From: CAJXZP01 sp049606935
GTDB lineage: Bacteria > Bacteroidota > Bacteroidia > Flavobacteriales_G > Salibacteraceae
Assembly (NCBI GenBank): GCA_049606935.1
Contig: JBMYWA010000021.1
Span: 1-29,893, forward strand
Reading direction: 5' to 3'
DNA: 29,893 bases
Part shown: positions 7,486-16,389 of the stretch, piece by piece
Position numbering within the stretch: the first letter of the stretch is position 1
Layout: every line of letters starts with the position of its first letter
Program-made: the position numbers and the translations under genes
Notes under the pieces: generated by a model
What the model was told of the DNA's origin: nothing
Database searches by the model: none
What the model saw: the letters and a program-made list of their open reading frames with translations, nothing else

Positions 7486-9966
7486 ATGGCTAAACAAACT
7501 GAAAAACCTAAGTTCACTAAACTTCTTGTTAGTTTATGGGCTTTGTTTATTAGTGGTATTGGAGCAGTAATTGTTTTTTTCTGGGCTTTGTCTGCCGGTC
7601 TTATTTGGGATCTTCCTTCGTTTGAAGAATTAGAAAACCCAAAGTCTGTTTTAGCTACGGAAGTTTACTCATCTGATCTAGAGGTGCTAGGTAAATTTTA
7701 TGTAGAAAACCGAACTTTCATTCCTTTTGAGCAATTACCAGATACCTTGGTTGGTGCGCTGGTAAATACAGAAGATGAACGTTTTTACAACCATTCAGGT
7801 ATAGATATTAAACGTTTGGTAACGGCAATTCTTGCAGCTGGTACAAGGGGAGGAGCAAGTACCATTTCTCAACAGTTGGCCAAACTATTGTTTTCTGAAC
7901 GCTCTATGACTAAAGTGGATCGTATCAAATACAAGTTGATGGAATGGGTTATTGCAGTTCAATTAGAACGCCAATACACCAAAAATGAAATCATTGCTAT
8001 GTATTTGAACAAGTTTGATTTCAACCACAATGCTAAGGGAATTGAATCGGCTGCGCAGATTTATTTTGGTAAACCTGCCAGAGATTTAGCCATTGATGAA
8101 TGCGCTATTTTAGTAGGGATGTTAAAAAATCCTACCCTATATAATCCGGTTGGGTCAGATGAAAAAAGAGAACGTACTTTTTACCGTAGAAATACGGTAT
8201 ATGGGCAAATGGCCAAAAACAATTACATTACCAAAGCCCAGCAAGATTCTTTAAAAGAACTACCACTTAGATCTAATTATTCTACCATGACCCACATTGA
8301 TGGGAGGGCACCTTATTTTAGAGCGGTATTGAAGAAAGAATTGAAAAAAATGCTTTCTGAAAAAGACGCAAACGATAATTTCATCTATAGTAAACCAGAT
8401 GGAACTCCTTATAATCTGTATAAAGATGGTTTGAAAATTTACACCACCATAAACTCTAGATTGCAAGAGTATGCGGAGTTTGCGGTAAAGGAACATTTAA
8501 GTAAAGAACTCCAAAAAGATTTTGACTATAACAATAAGCGATGGAAGAATCCTCCATTTAGTAATGACTTAAGTAAGGAGCAGATTAATAGAATTTTGAA
8601 TAGCTCGAAAAAGAGATCAGAGCGTTATTTAGTAATGACCGGTAAGCAATGTAATAATTGCGGTAGAAGAGCTGATTTTGTTCAAGAAACCACCTCCGAA
8701 ACGGGTGAAAGTACTTGGACTTGTACTGCTCAAGATTGTCAACATGTAGCGCATCGTTACCCAACTGATTCTATTGATATAGTATTTGATACACCAACCC
8801 AAATGAAGGTTTTTACTTGGAACGGAGAAGTAGATACTACAATGACTCCAATGGACTCTATTAAGTACTACAAAGCCTTTTTACAAAGTGGATTAATGTC
8901 TATGGATCCACATACCGGAGAAATTCGTGCGTGGGTGGGAGGAATTAATTATAAATACTTCCAGTACGATCACGTAAAACAAGGTAAGCGACAAGTAGGA
9001 TCTACTTTTAAACCATTTGTGTATGCATTAGCCATTCAAAATGGGCTGTCGCCTTGTTATGAAGTGCCCAATGTAAAAACTACTTTTCATGAAGGAGAAT
9101 ATGGATTATTGCAAGATTGGACTCCATCTAATAGTGATGGTAAATATGGCGATATGGTAACCTTAAAATATGGGTTAGCTAATTCTATGAACACGGTTAC
9201 CGCATGGGTTATGAAACAATACGGGCCAGCAGCAGTAATTGAATATGCACGTAGAATGGGAGTGACTAGCAAATTAGACACTGTTCCAGCCTTAGCGCTT
9301 GGCGTGGCTGATATTTCATTGTTTGAAATGGTAGGGGCGCTCAGTACATTTCCTGGCAAAGGAATTTGGCACGAGCCTATATTTATATCTAGAATTGAAG
9401 ATAAAAATGGAGCCGTAATTGCCGATTTTGTGGCCGATAGTAGAGAAGCTATGAGTGAAGAAAATGCCTATACCATGTTGAGTTTAATGGAGGGCGTAAC
9501 CCATGGAGCTCGTGGCCCTTACTTGGGTAAAAAAGAAGAACGTTGGGGCACTCAAGTTACCGTGGGTACCGGAATGAGACTGTATAACGATTCTCCTAAA
9601 AGAGAATATGATGGTTTTCCAAGAACGTATCCAATAGCGGGTAAAACAGGTACCACCCAAAACAACTCAGATGGTTGGTTTATGGGTATAACCCCTGATT
9701 TAGTTACTGGTGTGTGGGTTGGTGCAGAAGATAGAGCGGTTCGTTTTATGTATACATCCAAAGGTCAAGGAGCAAATACGGCATTGCCAATTTGGGGTTA
9801 TTACATGAAAAAGGCTTGGGAAGACACTACTTTGAATTTATCTAAACAACCATTCGAAAGGCCATTGAATTTCAATATGGAGTTAGACTGTGAAGTGGCA
9901 AATTCAAGTAATACGCTAGATCCATCTTCTTCGGGTGGAGATATTGACTTTAGTAACGGATTTTAA
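7486..9966 (+). CDS. pbpA: Class A penicillin-binding protein 1A
   Basis: An 826-residue bifunctional peptidoglycan synthase anchored by one membrane helix (about 14-38). The GT51 glycosyltransferase domain shows EDERFYNHSGID with catalytic Glu96, then GGASTISQQLAKLL. The transpeptidase domain has STFK (Ser506, Lys509), SMN (567-569) and KTGT (Lys720). Length is normal for the family. Between the domains a Cys/His-rich insert has Cys389-x2-Cys392 and Cys413-x4-Cys418 with His420 and His423, resembling a small zinc ribbon or a disulfide knot. It is the last gene of the ricT-gldH-pbp run. The name PBP1A is safe; the symbol varies between species (mrcA, ponA). Confidence 0.92.
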   Translation: MAKQTEKPKFTKLLVSLWALFISGIGAVIVFFWALSAGLIWDLPSFEELENPKSVLATEVYSSDLEVLGKFYVENRTFIPFEQLPDTLVGALVNTEDERFYNHSGIDIKRLVTAILAAGTRGGASTISQQLAKLLFSERSMTKVDRIKYKLMEWVIAVQLERQYTKNEIIAMYLNKFDFNHNAKGIESAAQIYFGKPARDLAIDECAILVGMLKNPTLYNPVGSDEKRERTFYRRNTVYGQMAKNNYITKAQQDSLKELPLRSNYSTMTHIDGRAPYFRAVLKKELKKMLSEKDANDNFIYSKPDGTPYNLYKDGLKIYTTINSRLQEYAEFAVKEHLSKELQKDFDYNNKRWKNPPFSNDLSKEQINRILNSSKKRSERYLVMTGKQCNNCGRRADFVQETTSETGESTWTCTAQDCQHVAHRYPTDSIDIVFDTPTQMKVFTWNGEVDTTMTPMDSIKYYKAFLQSGLMSMDPHTGEIRAWVGGINYKYFQYDHVKQGKRQVGSTFKPFVYALAIQNGLSPCYEVPNVKTTFHEGEYGLLQDWTPSNSDGKYGDMVTLKYGLANSMNTVTAWVMKQYGPAAVIEYARRMGVTSKLDTVPALALGVADISLFEMVGALSTFPGKGIWHEPIFISRIEDKNGAVIADFVADSREAMSEENAYTMLSLMEGVTHGARGPYLGKKEERWGTQVTVGTGMRLYNDSPKREYDGFPRTYPIAGKTGTTQNNSDGWFMGITPDLVTGVWVGAEDRAVRFMYTSKGQGANTALPIWGYYMKKAWEDTTLNLSKQPFERPLNFNMELDCEVANSSNTLDPSSSGGDIDFSNGF

Positions 9967-9976
9967 TTTTTTTGAT

Positions 9977-10678
9977 ATGATTAACAAAGTTGTTGCAAAC
10001 GCAAAAGAAGCTACACAAGGTGTAGAAAGTGGAATGACCATGATGTTTGGTGGTTTTGGTTTATGTGGAATACCTGAAAATGCAATTCAGGCAGTTGTGG
10101 CTTCTGGAGTTAATAATCTAACCTGCATTTCTAACAATGCGGGGGTTGACGATTTTGGTTTAGGATTCATGCTTCAAACTAAGCAAATCAAAAAAATGAT
10201 TGCTTCTTACGTGGGTGAAAACGATGAGTTTGAACGTCAAATGTTAAGTGGTGAATTAGAAGTGGACTTAATTCCTCAAGGCTCGTTAGCCGAAAGATGT
10301 AGAGCTGGTGGCGCAGGAATACCTGCGTTTTTTACGCCAGCTGGTTATGGTACGGAAGTAGCCGAAGGAAAAGAAGTAAGAGAGTACAACGGGAAACCTC
10401 ATATTTTAGAAACTGCCTTAACTGCCGATTTTGCTTTTGTAAAAGCTTGGAAAGGAGACGAAGCAGGAAATTTGGTGTTTAAAGGAACAGCAAGAAACTT
10501 TAACCCTATGATGGCTATGGCAGGTAAAATTACCGTGGCAGAAGTGGAAGAGTTGGTTCCAGCTGGTGAATTAGACCCCAATGAAATTCATACTCCAGGA
10601 ATTTTTGTGCAACGCATATTTAAAGGAGAGTCATTCGAAAAAAGAATTGAACAACGCACCGTAAGAACTAGAGACTAA
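9977..10678 (+). CDS. scoA: 3-oxoacid CoA-transferase subunit A
   Basis: This subunit of succinyl-CoA:3-ketoacid CoA transferase (SCOT) helps move CoA from succinyl-CoA to acetoacetate for ketone-body and ketogenic amino-acid use. The ATG at 9977 gives 233 residues, the usual length; an in-frame TTG at 9935 lies inside the PBP gene and is not needed. Typical motifs are MFGGFGLCGIPE (23-34), CISNNAGVDDFGLG and the GGAGIPAFFTPAGYGT segment, followed by GTARNFNPMMA. It starts 10 bases after the PBP stop. Its partner subunit is not next to it but 1.84 kb away at 12517, with a membrane protein gene in between. Confidence 0.9.
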   Translation: MINKVVANAKEATQGVESGMTMMFGGFGLCGIPENAIQAVVASGVNNLTCISNNAGVDDFGLGFMLQTKQIKKMIASYVGENDEFERQMLSGELEVDLIPQGSLAERCRAGGAGIPAFFTPAGYGTEVAEGKEVREYNGKPHILETALTADFAFVKAWKGDEAGNLVFKGTARNFNPMMAMAGKITVAEVEELVPAGELDPNEIHTPGIFVQRIFKGESFEKRIEQRTVRTRD

Positions 10679-10689
10679 GGTGTAGCCTA

Positions 10690-12489
10690 ATGTCAAAAGT
10701 TGAGCGCATACTGTTCTTAGTTCTTAGCCTTATTGTATGGGTGTACCTTGGTATGCGAGCGGCTAACGTGCCCTTGATTCACGATGAGGTGGTAACCTAT
10801 ATTGCATACATTCGAGATGCTACTTTTATTCCGCCTTGGTGTTATTGGGACGCCAATAATCATTTATTGAATTCAGCCACAAGCGCTACACTAACCAATA
10901 TTTTTGGTAATTCACCCTTCGCAATTCGTATGGCTAGTTGGCTATCTTTTTTGCCCTTGGTATATTTTATTTTCCGAATTGGAGAGCTCGTTTCCAGCCC
11001 CTTAAAAAGATGGTCGCTTTTTATTCCGTTGTTAACAGCATCTTATTTTATAGAGTTTTATGGTTTAACTAGAGGTTACGGAATGGCTATGTCGTTTTTA
11101 ATGGGTACACTTTATTTTGCCCATTCGTACCGTAAATATTCTAGTAAACGAAATTTGTATTTAACTAGTATTTTCGGAGTATTGGCTGCCTTAGGAAGTC
11201 TGTCCTTAATTGTGGTAGTGGGCATTATTTACCTATGGATTTTAATGCATTGGCTTTTAAAGTCTGATAAGTCTTTTGCCAAAACAATATTTAATTGGAT
11301 CGCTGTTTTTATTGTGCCATTGCTTCCGTTGGTATTCTATGTTTTTGAATTGAAAGAGCGTGGTTTGCTTTACTATGGCGGGGATGATTTTATTGATATT
11401 ACCCTGAAACCTTTTGGTGAAATGTTTTTTACAACCAGAGATTATTGGTGGATTTGGATGGTTGTTTTTATTCTAATTTTATCCTACTACGTTTACGGAA
11501 TAATTAAGAATGGAATTCAAAACTATAACAAGCCCAATCAAATATTTGCGTTCGTTCTTTTTGTTTCTATAGCCGCTATTTTTCTTCAACATTTTGTATT
11601 GGGAGTTAATTACCCGGCAGATAGAGCTGCATTGTATTTATTCCCATTATTGTTTTTAACATTAGTTTTTCTTCCAGTAAAGGAAAACAAGATTTGGCCA
11701 ATTCTACTTTTTGTAAGCGTATTGTGGTTTCCTATAGAAACAGTTTTAAAGGCCAATTTGAAGTATTCTAAATTTTGGATTTATGAATATGTGCCTAAAC
11801 GATTCACTAAGCATGTAAATAAGGCATCTCTTAATGATTACCCACCTTCCATAAATGGCTATTTTCTTAGAAAATATATTTGGGATTATGCGCAATTAAG
11901 ATCATATCCGTACCCCAGTACCATTAATGGAACAGAGCACCCCGATGAGTGGGCTGATTTTATGCTGGTAGATTCTAATAGAATTCAAAAAGTGAATCTT
12001 AGTCGGTTTAATCTTGTAGATTTTGATTCCATTTCAGGGCAATCACTACTCGCACAAAAACATCCAAATATTGAAAAGGTAACTAAAGACACCATTTTGA
12101 ATGATGTTACAGTACAGAATGAGTTTACCAATATTTTTGAGTTTAAAGGATATGATTGGGTAAACAAACCAATGGCTATGTATTTTAATATGGATGTTCA
12201 GGCGTCTACAGAAATTATGAATTGCCTTATTATTAGTTCTGTTTTTGATACCAATGGGGTGGAGGTGTACACCAATAAATACATGTTTGACCAAGTAAAC
12301 GAAGACTGGACTGATGTGAAGGGATGGAAAATAAAAATGTATTTACCCCCGTTTCCAGAAAATGTAGGCCGTTTTGTGACTTACATTTATAACCCACAAA
12401 AAAAGCTACATTATTTCCCAAGAATTGATTGCAAATTGGCAGAAATTTATGAAGGTTCAAAAGATTATTCTCAAATCATAAATCCTTAA
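10690..12489 (+). CDS. GT-C-type membrane glycosyltransferase-like protein
   Basis: A 599-residue protein with an N-terminal helix followed by the acidic pair His31-Asp32-Glu33 in the first outer loop, where lipid-phosphate-sugar-dependent GT-C enzymes (GT39/GT83-like) keep their catalytic Asp/Glu. Many membrane helices follow to about residue 370, then a soluble C-terminal part of about 200 residues with a beta-rich end (KPMAMYFNMDVQAS ... WKIKMYLPPFPE ... YFPRIDCKLAEI). It starts 11 bases after scoA and ends 27 bases before scoB, so it is co-directional and probably co-transcribed with scoA. GT-C membership is inferred from topology and the HDE motif; donor and acceptor are unknown. Confidence 0.6.
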   Translation: MSKVERILFLVLSLIVWVYLGMRAANVPLIHDEVVTYIAYIRDATFIPPWCYWDANNHLLNSATSATLTNIFGNSPFAIRMASWLSFLPLVYFIFRIGELVSSPLKRWSLFIPLLTASYFIEFYGLTRGYGMAMSFLMGTLYFAHSYRKYSSKRNLYLTSIFGVLAALGSLSLIVVVGIIYLWILMHWLLKSDKSFAKTIFNWIAVFIVPLLPLVFYVFELKERGLLYYGGDDFIDITLKPFGEMFFTTRDYWWIWMVVFILILSYYVYGIIKNGIQNYNKPNQIFAFVLFVSIAAIFLQHFVLGVNYPADRAALYLFPLLFLTLVFLPVKENKIWPILLFVSVLWFPIETVLKANLKYSKFWIYEYVPKRFTKHVNKASLNDYPPSINGYFLRKYIWDYAQLRSYPYPSTINGTEHPDEWADFMLVDSNRIQKVNLSRFNLVDFDSISGQSLLAQKHPNIEKVTKDTILNDVTVQNEFTNIFEFKGYDWVNKPMAMYFNMDVQASTEIMNCLIISSVFDTNGVEVYTNKYMFDQVNEDWTDVKGWKIKMYLPPFPENVGRFVTYIYNPQKKLHYFPRIDCKLAEIYEGSKDYSQIINP

Positions 12490-12494
12490 ATTTG
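12487..12494 (+). promoter_or_regulatory. Candidate -7 box before scoB
   Basis: TAAATTTG matches TAnnTTTG and overlaps the TAA stop of the preceding membrane protein. It lies 22 bases before the scoB ATG. No clear TTG sits at the -33 position, so this is moderate evidence that scoB has its own promoter. Confidence 0.45.
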
Positions 12495-12516
12495 ACACTT
12501 TACAAATACACATATT

Positions 12517-13173
12517 ATGGCACTAGATAAAGTTGGAATAGCAAAAAGAATAGCTCAAGAATTACAAGATGGCTGGTACGTTAATTTGGGTATTGGAATT
12601 CCTACGTTAGTGGCCAACTATATTCCCGAAGGAGTAAATGTGGAGTTTCAATCAGAGAATGGAATTTTAGGAATGGGCCCCTTTCCGTTTGAAGGAGAAG
12701 AGGATGCCGATTTAATTAACGCGGGTAAACAAACTATTACCAATTTACCGGGCGCAGTGTATTTTGATTCGGCAACAAGCTTTGCTATGATTCGTGGGCA
12801 ACATGTACAATTAACCGTTTTAGGAGCTATGGAAGTGGCCCAAAATGGAGATATTGCCAACTGGAAAATTCCTAATCGTATGGTGAAAGGAATGGGAGGA
12901 GCAATGGATTTAGTGGCTAGTGCTGATAATATTATTGTAGCCATGATGCATACCAACAAACGAGGTGAATCTAAAATCCTTAAAGAATGTACTTTGCCAC
13001 TTACTGGAGTGGGTTGTGTTAAAAGAGTAGTGACAAATTTGGCCGTATTGGATATAGTAGAAGGTGGATTTAAATTAATAGAAAGAGCTCCTGGTGTTTC
13101 TGTAGAGGAAATTCAAAAGGCCACGCAAGGTAACTTAATTATTGAAGGAGAAATTCCTGAAATGTCTATCTAA
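12517..13173 (+). CDS. scoB: 3-oxoacid CoA-transferase subunit B
   Basis: A 218-residue catalytic subunit of SCOT, the usual length. The active-site glutamate lies in QSENGILGMG (Glu47), which forms the glutamyl-CoA thioester in this family. Other hallmarks are GWYVNLGIGIPTL near the N-terminus, NLPGAVYFDSATSFAMIRGQH and MVKGMGGAMDL. It works as a heteromer with subunit A at 9977-10678. Separation of the pair by an unrelated membrane gene is unusual. A -7 box at 12487 may provide its own transcription. The next gene starts at once: an in-frame TTG overlaps the end of scoB and another lies 11 bases after its stop. Confidence 0.92.
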   Translation: MALDKVGIAKRIAQELQDGWYVNLGIGIPTLVANYIPEGVNVEFQSENGILGMGPFPFEGEEDADLINAGKQTITNLPGAVYFDSATSFAMIRGQHVQLTVLGAMEVAQNGDIANWKIPNRMVKGMGGAMDLVASADNIIVAMMHTNKRGESKILKECTLPLTGVGCVKRVVTNLAVLDIVEGGFKLIERAPGVSVEEIQKATQGNLIIEGEIPEMSI

Positions 13174-13183
13174 AACACTTTTT

Positions 13184-14905
13184 TTGAAGAAGTATTTCCT
13201 TTGGCTTTCTGAGATTTTTATTGTTCTACTGGTTTTTTTAGTAGTCGATAATTATTTAGAAAGAAGGGAGGTGGTTATTAAAGCAGATGGTAAAGGTTAT
13301 TACGATTATTTACCAGCTACTTTTATTTATCAAGATTTAAATTTCAATTATACCGACACCCTAGTTACTGAGTATTACGATCATAAATCTTATGGATCGG
13401 GTTACCTTAAAACCATAAAAAATCATCAAGTTAATAAGTACTTTCCTGGTGCCGCCATTCTGTGGGTGCCTTTTTTTGAAGCAGGTCATTTATATGCCCT
13501 AAATTCAGAGTACACTTCAGACGGCTATAGTCTTCCTTACCAAATGGCCATTTATTCTGCCGCTTTGTTTTATCTCTGGTTAGGATTAGTTTTTTTAAGG
13601 CTGATTTTACGGTTAAAAAAAGTTCCATGGTGGTTTATTTTTTGTATTCAATTGGCATTTGCATTAGGTACTCCATTATTAAATTACGTGCATTTTGATG
13701 CCTCCTTTGTACATGTTTACAGCTTTACATTAATCAATATGTTTGTTTACTTCGTTTTCAAATATGTGGCAAAACCACAAAAGAGGTTTCTGTTGCTAGC
13801 AGGATTGGTTCTTGGATTAATTTTTCTGGTCAGGCCCGTAAATTTGATGGCCATTTTGTTGGTGGTTTTCGCATTTGATAGTTTTAATGACTTAAAAATT
13901 TGGTGTAAAAACTTACTTGCCAATCATTGGAAATTATTATTGGGTGCCATTTTGGTGTTTGGTATGGTGATATCGGTTTTACCCATAATGTGGAAATTGC
14001 AAACCGGAGAATTTTTTATTTGGGGTTATCAAGGTGAAACCTTTAACTTTTTAAGCCCAACAGTGTTTAATTTTTTATTTAGCTCTAGAAAAGGATTATT
14101 TATTCATACTCCTTTGCTTGGTTTGATTTTCGGGCTAAGTTTTTTCTTTCTGGCTAAGAATAATAAATTCTTTCAATTAGCCTCTTTTATTGGTGTTTCG
14201 TATATCATAGTTTATGTTTTGTCTTCCTGGTGGTCATGGTACTATGGTACTAGTTTTGGATCCAGACCAAGTATTGATTATTACATCATTTTCGCATTAA
14301 TGCTGGCTTCCATTTTGCCATTAATTCAATCCAAAATCATGAAGTATTTAATGGCAGCAACCATGGTAATAATGATTCCTATTAATGTAATTCAAGCTTT
14401 CCAGTATCAGCATTATATTATGGATTGGGATGAGATGACCTTTGAAAAATTTAACCTAATTAAGCTACATACTGCTGATAAATATCGAGGTGTGTTTTTT
14501 CAACCAAAGCCAAATTATAAAAGCACTGAAGTAATTCTTCAGGATTCCATGAGTTTTGCGAAACCATTAATGGTTGGCTCTGGTGAATTGAAGGAAGTTT
14601 TGGATCTAAATATTAATGAACAAAAAAAAATGCCAACTCATGTATTCATTAAAATGGATATGATGATAAAATATGGAGAGTCAGATGTCGTTGTTTCATT
14701 CATAAATCAAAATGGAAAAAGGCTTTGGGATAAACGATTAAATTGTTTTAAGAATTTAAGGAAAGAAAAAGAGTACGGTACTGGAAAGTTCTATTTTGAT
14801 TTACCTAACATTAAAGAAACAGGTCGTTTGGTTATTGAAATTCAAACTTGGAATGATGAGGTAAAAATCAATTCGTTCGCAATTAAATTAATTAGTAAAA
14901 ACTAA
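13184..14905 (+). CDS. GT-C-like membrane protein, paralogue of 17135-18493
   Basis: A multi-spanning protein of 573 residues from a TTG at 13184 (587 from an overlapping TTG at 13142; no ATG fits). After helix 1 the outer loop has DGKGYYDYLPATFIYQDL, and later come FLVRPVN, LFSSRKGLFIHTP and SWWSWYYGTSFGSRPSID. The same motifs occur in order in the protein at 17135-18493, so the two are duplicates. The acidic residues in the first loop and the topology fit a GT-C glycosyltransferase, but no named family is certain. Unlike its paralogue it carries a C-terminal beta-rich domain of about 115 residues (THVFIKMDMM ... VVVSFINQNGKRLWD ... RLVIEIQTW), comparable to the end of the 10690 protein. Confidence 0.6.
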   Translation: MKKYFLWLSEIFIVLLVFLVVDNYLERREVVIKADGKGYYDYLPATFIYQDLNFNYTDTLVTEYYDHKSYGSGYLKTIKNHQVNKYFPGAAILWVPFFEAGHLYALNSEYTSDGYSLPYQMAIYSAALFYLWLGLVFLRLILRLKKVPWWFIFCIQLAFALGTPLLNYVHFDASFVHVYSFTLINMFVYFVFKYVAKPQKRFLLLAGLVLGLIFLVRPVNLMAILLVVFAFDSFNDLKIWCKNLLANHWKLLLGAILVFGMVISVLPIMWKLQTGEFFIWGYQGETFNFLSPTVFNFLFSSRKGLFIHTPLLGLIFGLSFFFLAKNNKFFQLASFIGVSYIIVYVLSSWWSWYYGTSFGSRPSIDYYIIFALMLASILPLIQSKIMKYLMAATMVIMIPINVIQAFQYQHYIMDWDEMTFEKFNLIKLHTADKYRGVFFQPKPNYKSTEVILQDSMSFAKPLMVGSGELKEVLDLNINEQKKMPTHVFIKMDMMIKYGESDVVVSFINQNGKRLWDKRLNCFKNLRKEKEYGTGKFYFDLPNIKETGRLVIEIQTWNDEVKINSFAIKLISKN

Positions 14906-14918
14906 TATTGTGGCAGTA

Positions 14919-16316
14919 ATGAAAAAATGGGGTGTTCATATTTTGTTGATGGTTCTTTTTGTTGGAATGATGATTCTGAATTTCTTAAATGAAGGGACCT
15001 TGGGCGGAGCAGATTCGTACATGCACCATATGATTGCCAAATGGGCTTTTACTCACCCTAAATTATTTTTTGATCAATGGGGTAAACCAATGTTTACCAT
15101 TTTTAGCGCTCCTTTTGCGCTGCTCGGTTTCAAGGGGTCGGTTACTTTTAATATTCTAACTTCATTATTTTCAGGTTTTTTGGTGTATAAAACAGCTAAA
15201 AAAATAGGGTTAGATAATGCTTGGTTCGGAATAATAATGACCGTTTTTGCTCCCATGTTTTTCATGATGGCCTTTACCAGTATGACTGAAATAATATTCG
15301 CATTTAACCTCATACTGGCTATTTATCTTTTTGTAGATCAAAAATATATTTGGAGCGCAATGGCAATATCTTTTATTCCATTTGCTCGAACAGAAGGAAT
15401 CATTTTCTTTCCGTTGTTTTTATTGGCCTTGTTGGGTTTGAAGCAATACAAATCTGTACCTCTTTTGCTGTTTGGATACGTATTAATGAGTTTACTTGGT
15501 TACTCCTTTATGGATGATATATGGTGGCCAATTACTACCATGCCCTATGGCGACTCTTCTGGCTTGTATGGAAGTGGAAAATTAATCCACTTTGTAGAAA
15601 AGTCACCCGATATTTTTGGATGGCCTTTGATAGTTACGTTTTGCCTAGGGTTGGGAGCCATTATGGCTTTTTTGGTGGGTAAATTCTCAAAAAAAAATCT
15701 GGCTTTCATTTTCCTTATCTTGAGTTGCTCTATTGGATATTTTGCTGCACATAGCGTTGTATGGGCTTTTGGCTTAGGTGGTTCATTTGGTTTAATTAGA
15801 GTAATTTCGGGTATAATTCCTTTAGTAGCATTGGTAAGTATTTGGGGGGTAAACATGCTCGCTAATTGGATGAAGCCTTCCTATGTCAATGTTTTTTTAG
15901 GTATGGTCACTATTGTTTTTATTGTGGAGGCTTTTACCAAAAGAGAGTATCCAATTCCTCTTGGGGCGGAAGAAAAATTATATGATAAAGTGGCGCAATT
16001 TGTAAATGATCAACATTTAAATGAAAATTACATCGTTTATTACAACCCCTATGGAGCATTTGCTATGAAACTAGATCATTTTTCTTGGGAAGACAGTAGA
16101 AATCAGGTGTATGATAGAGAAATGCCTAGTAGCAACTTTCCTAAAAATACAATCATAGTTTGGGATGCGCATTTTTCGCCAAATGAAGGGGGGCTACCAA
16201 AGCAGAATTTATTTAACGATGATAACCTGACTCTTTTGAAAGGGTTTCAACCAGAGCATCCCTTTGATACGTGGAAAGGAGACCCGTTTGAAATATTGGT
16301 GTTTCAGAAAAAATAA
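14919..16316 (+). CDS. GT-C-like integral membrane mannosyltransferase candidate
   Basis: A 465-residue membrane protein from ATG 14919 (a GTG at 14910 would add three residues). The first outer loop reads GGADSYMHHMIAKWAF with Asp32, and the third helix region has TSMTEIIFAFNLILA and FARTEGIIFFP, a layout common in GT-C mannosyl or glucosyl transferases. The last 130 residues are a soluble outer domain (VNDQHLNENYIVYYNPYGAF ... FQPEHPFDTWKGDPFEILVF). It follows the 13184 gene by 13 bases and is therefore likely in the same transcript. Enzyme class is an inference from topology; the sugar donor may be the product of the GT2 enzyme encoded just downstream. Confidence 0.6.
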   Translation: MKKWGVHILLMVLFVGMMILNFLNEGTLGGADSYMHHMIAKWAFTHPKLFFDQWGKPMFTIFSAPFALLGFKGSVTFNILTSLFSGFLVYKTAKKIGLDNAWFGIIMTVFAPMFFMMAFTSMTEIIFAFNLILAIYLFVDQKYIWSAMAISFIPFARTEGIIFFPLFLLALLGLKQYKSVPLLLFGYVLMSLLGYSFMDDIWWPITTMPYGDSSGLYGSGKLIHFVEKSPDIFGWPLIVTFCLGLGAIMAFLVGKFSKKNLAFIFLILSCSIGYFAAHSVVWAFGLGGSFGLIRVISGIIPLVALVSIWGVNMLANWMKPSYVNVFLGMVTIVFIVEAFTKREYPIPLGAEEKLYDKVAQFVNDQHLNENYIVYYNPYGAFAMKLDHFSWEDSRNQVYDREMPSSNFPKNTIIVWDAHFSPNEGGLPKQNLFNDDNLTLLKGFQPEHPFDTWKGDPFEILVFQKK

Positions 16317-16365
16317 CTTGGTGAACAACTTGGTTTAGGTAGTTTTAATAGCTGCATAAATAGGT

Positions 16366-16373
16366 TACATTTG
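16366..16373 (+). promoter_or_regulatory. -7 box of the GT2 gene
   Basis: TACATTTG fits TAnnTTTG exactly and lies 16 bases before the GT2 ATG in the 73-base gap after the 14919 gene. No good -33 TTG is seen at 17-20 bases. It suggests that the GT2 and 17135 genes form their own transcription unit. Confidence 0.55.
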
Positions 16374-16389
16374 CCCAAAATATCATCTT

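Noticed and set aside
8260..8496. Antisense open frames of 60-100 codons across the PBP, scoB, GT-C and mrp genes
   Set aside because: They are opposite-strand shadows of well-supported genes, with no motifs, start context or promoters.
9935..9976. Upstream in-frame extension of scoA
   Set aside because: It lies within the PBP gene and adds residues not found in the family; the ATG at 9977 gives the normal length.
13142..13183. TTG start of the 13184 membrane protein inside scoB
   Set aside because: The extra 14 residues are the out-of-frame translation of the scoB end; the TTG at 13184 begins right before the first helix. Not fully excluded.
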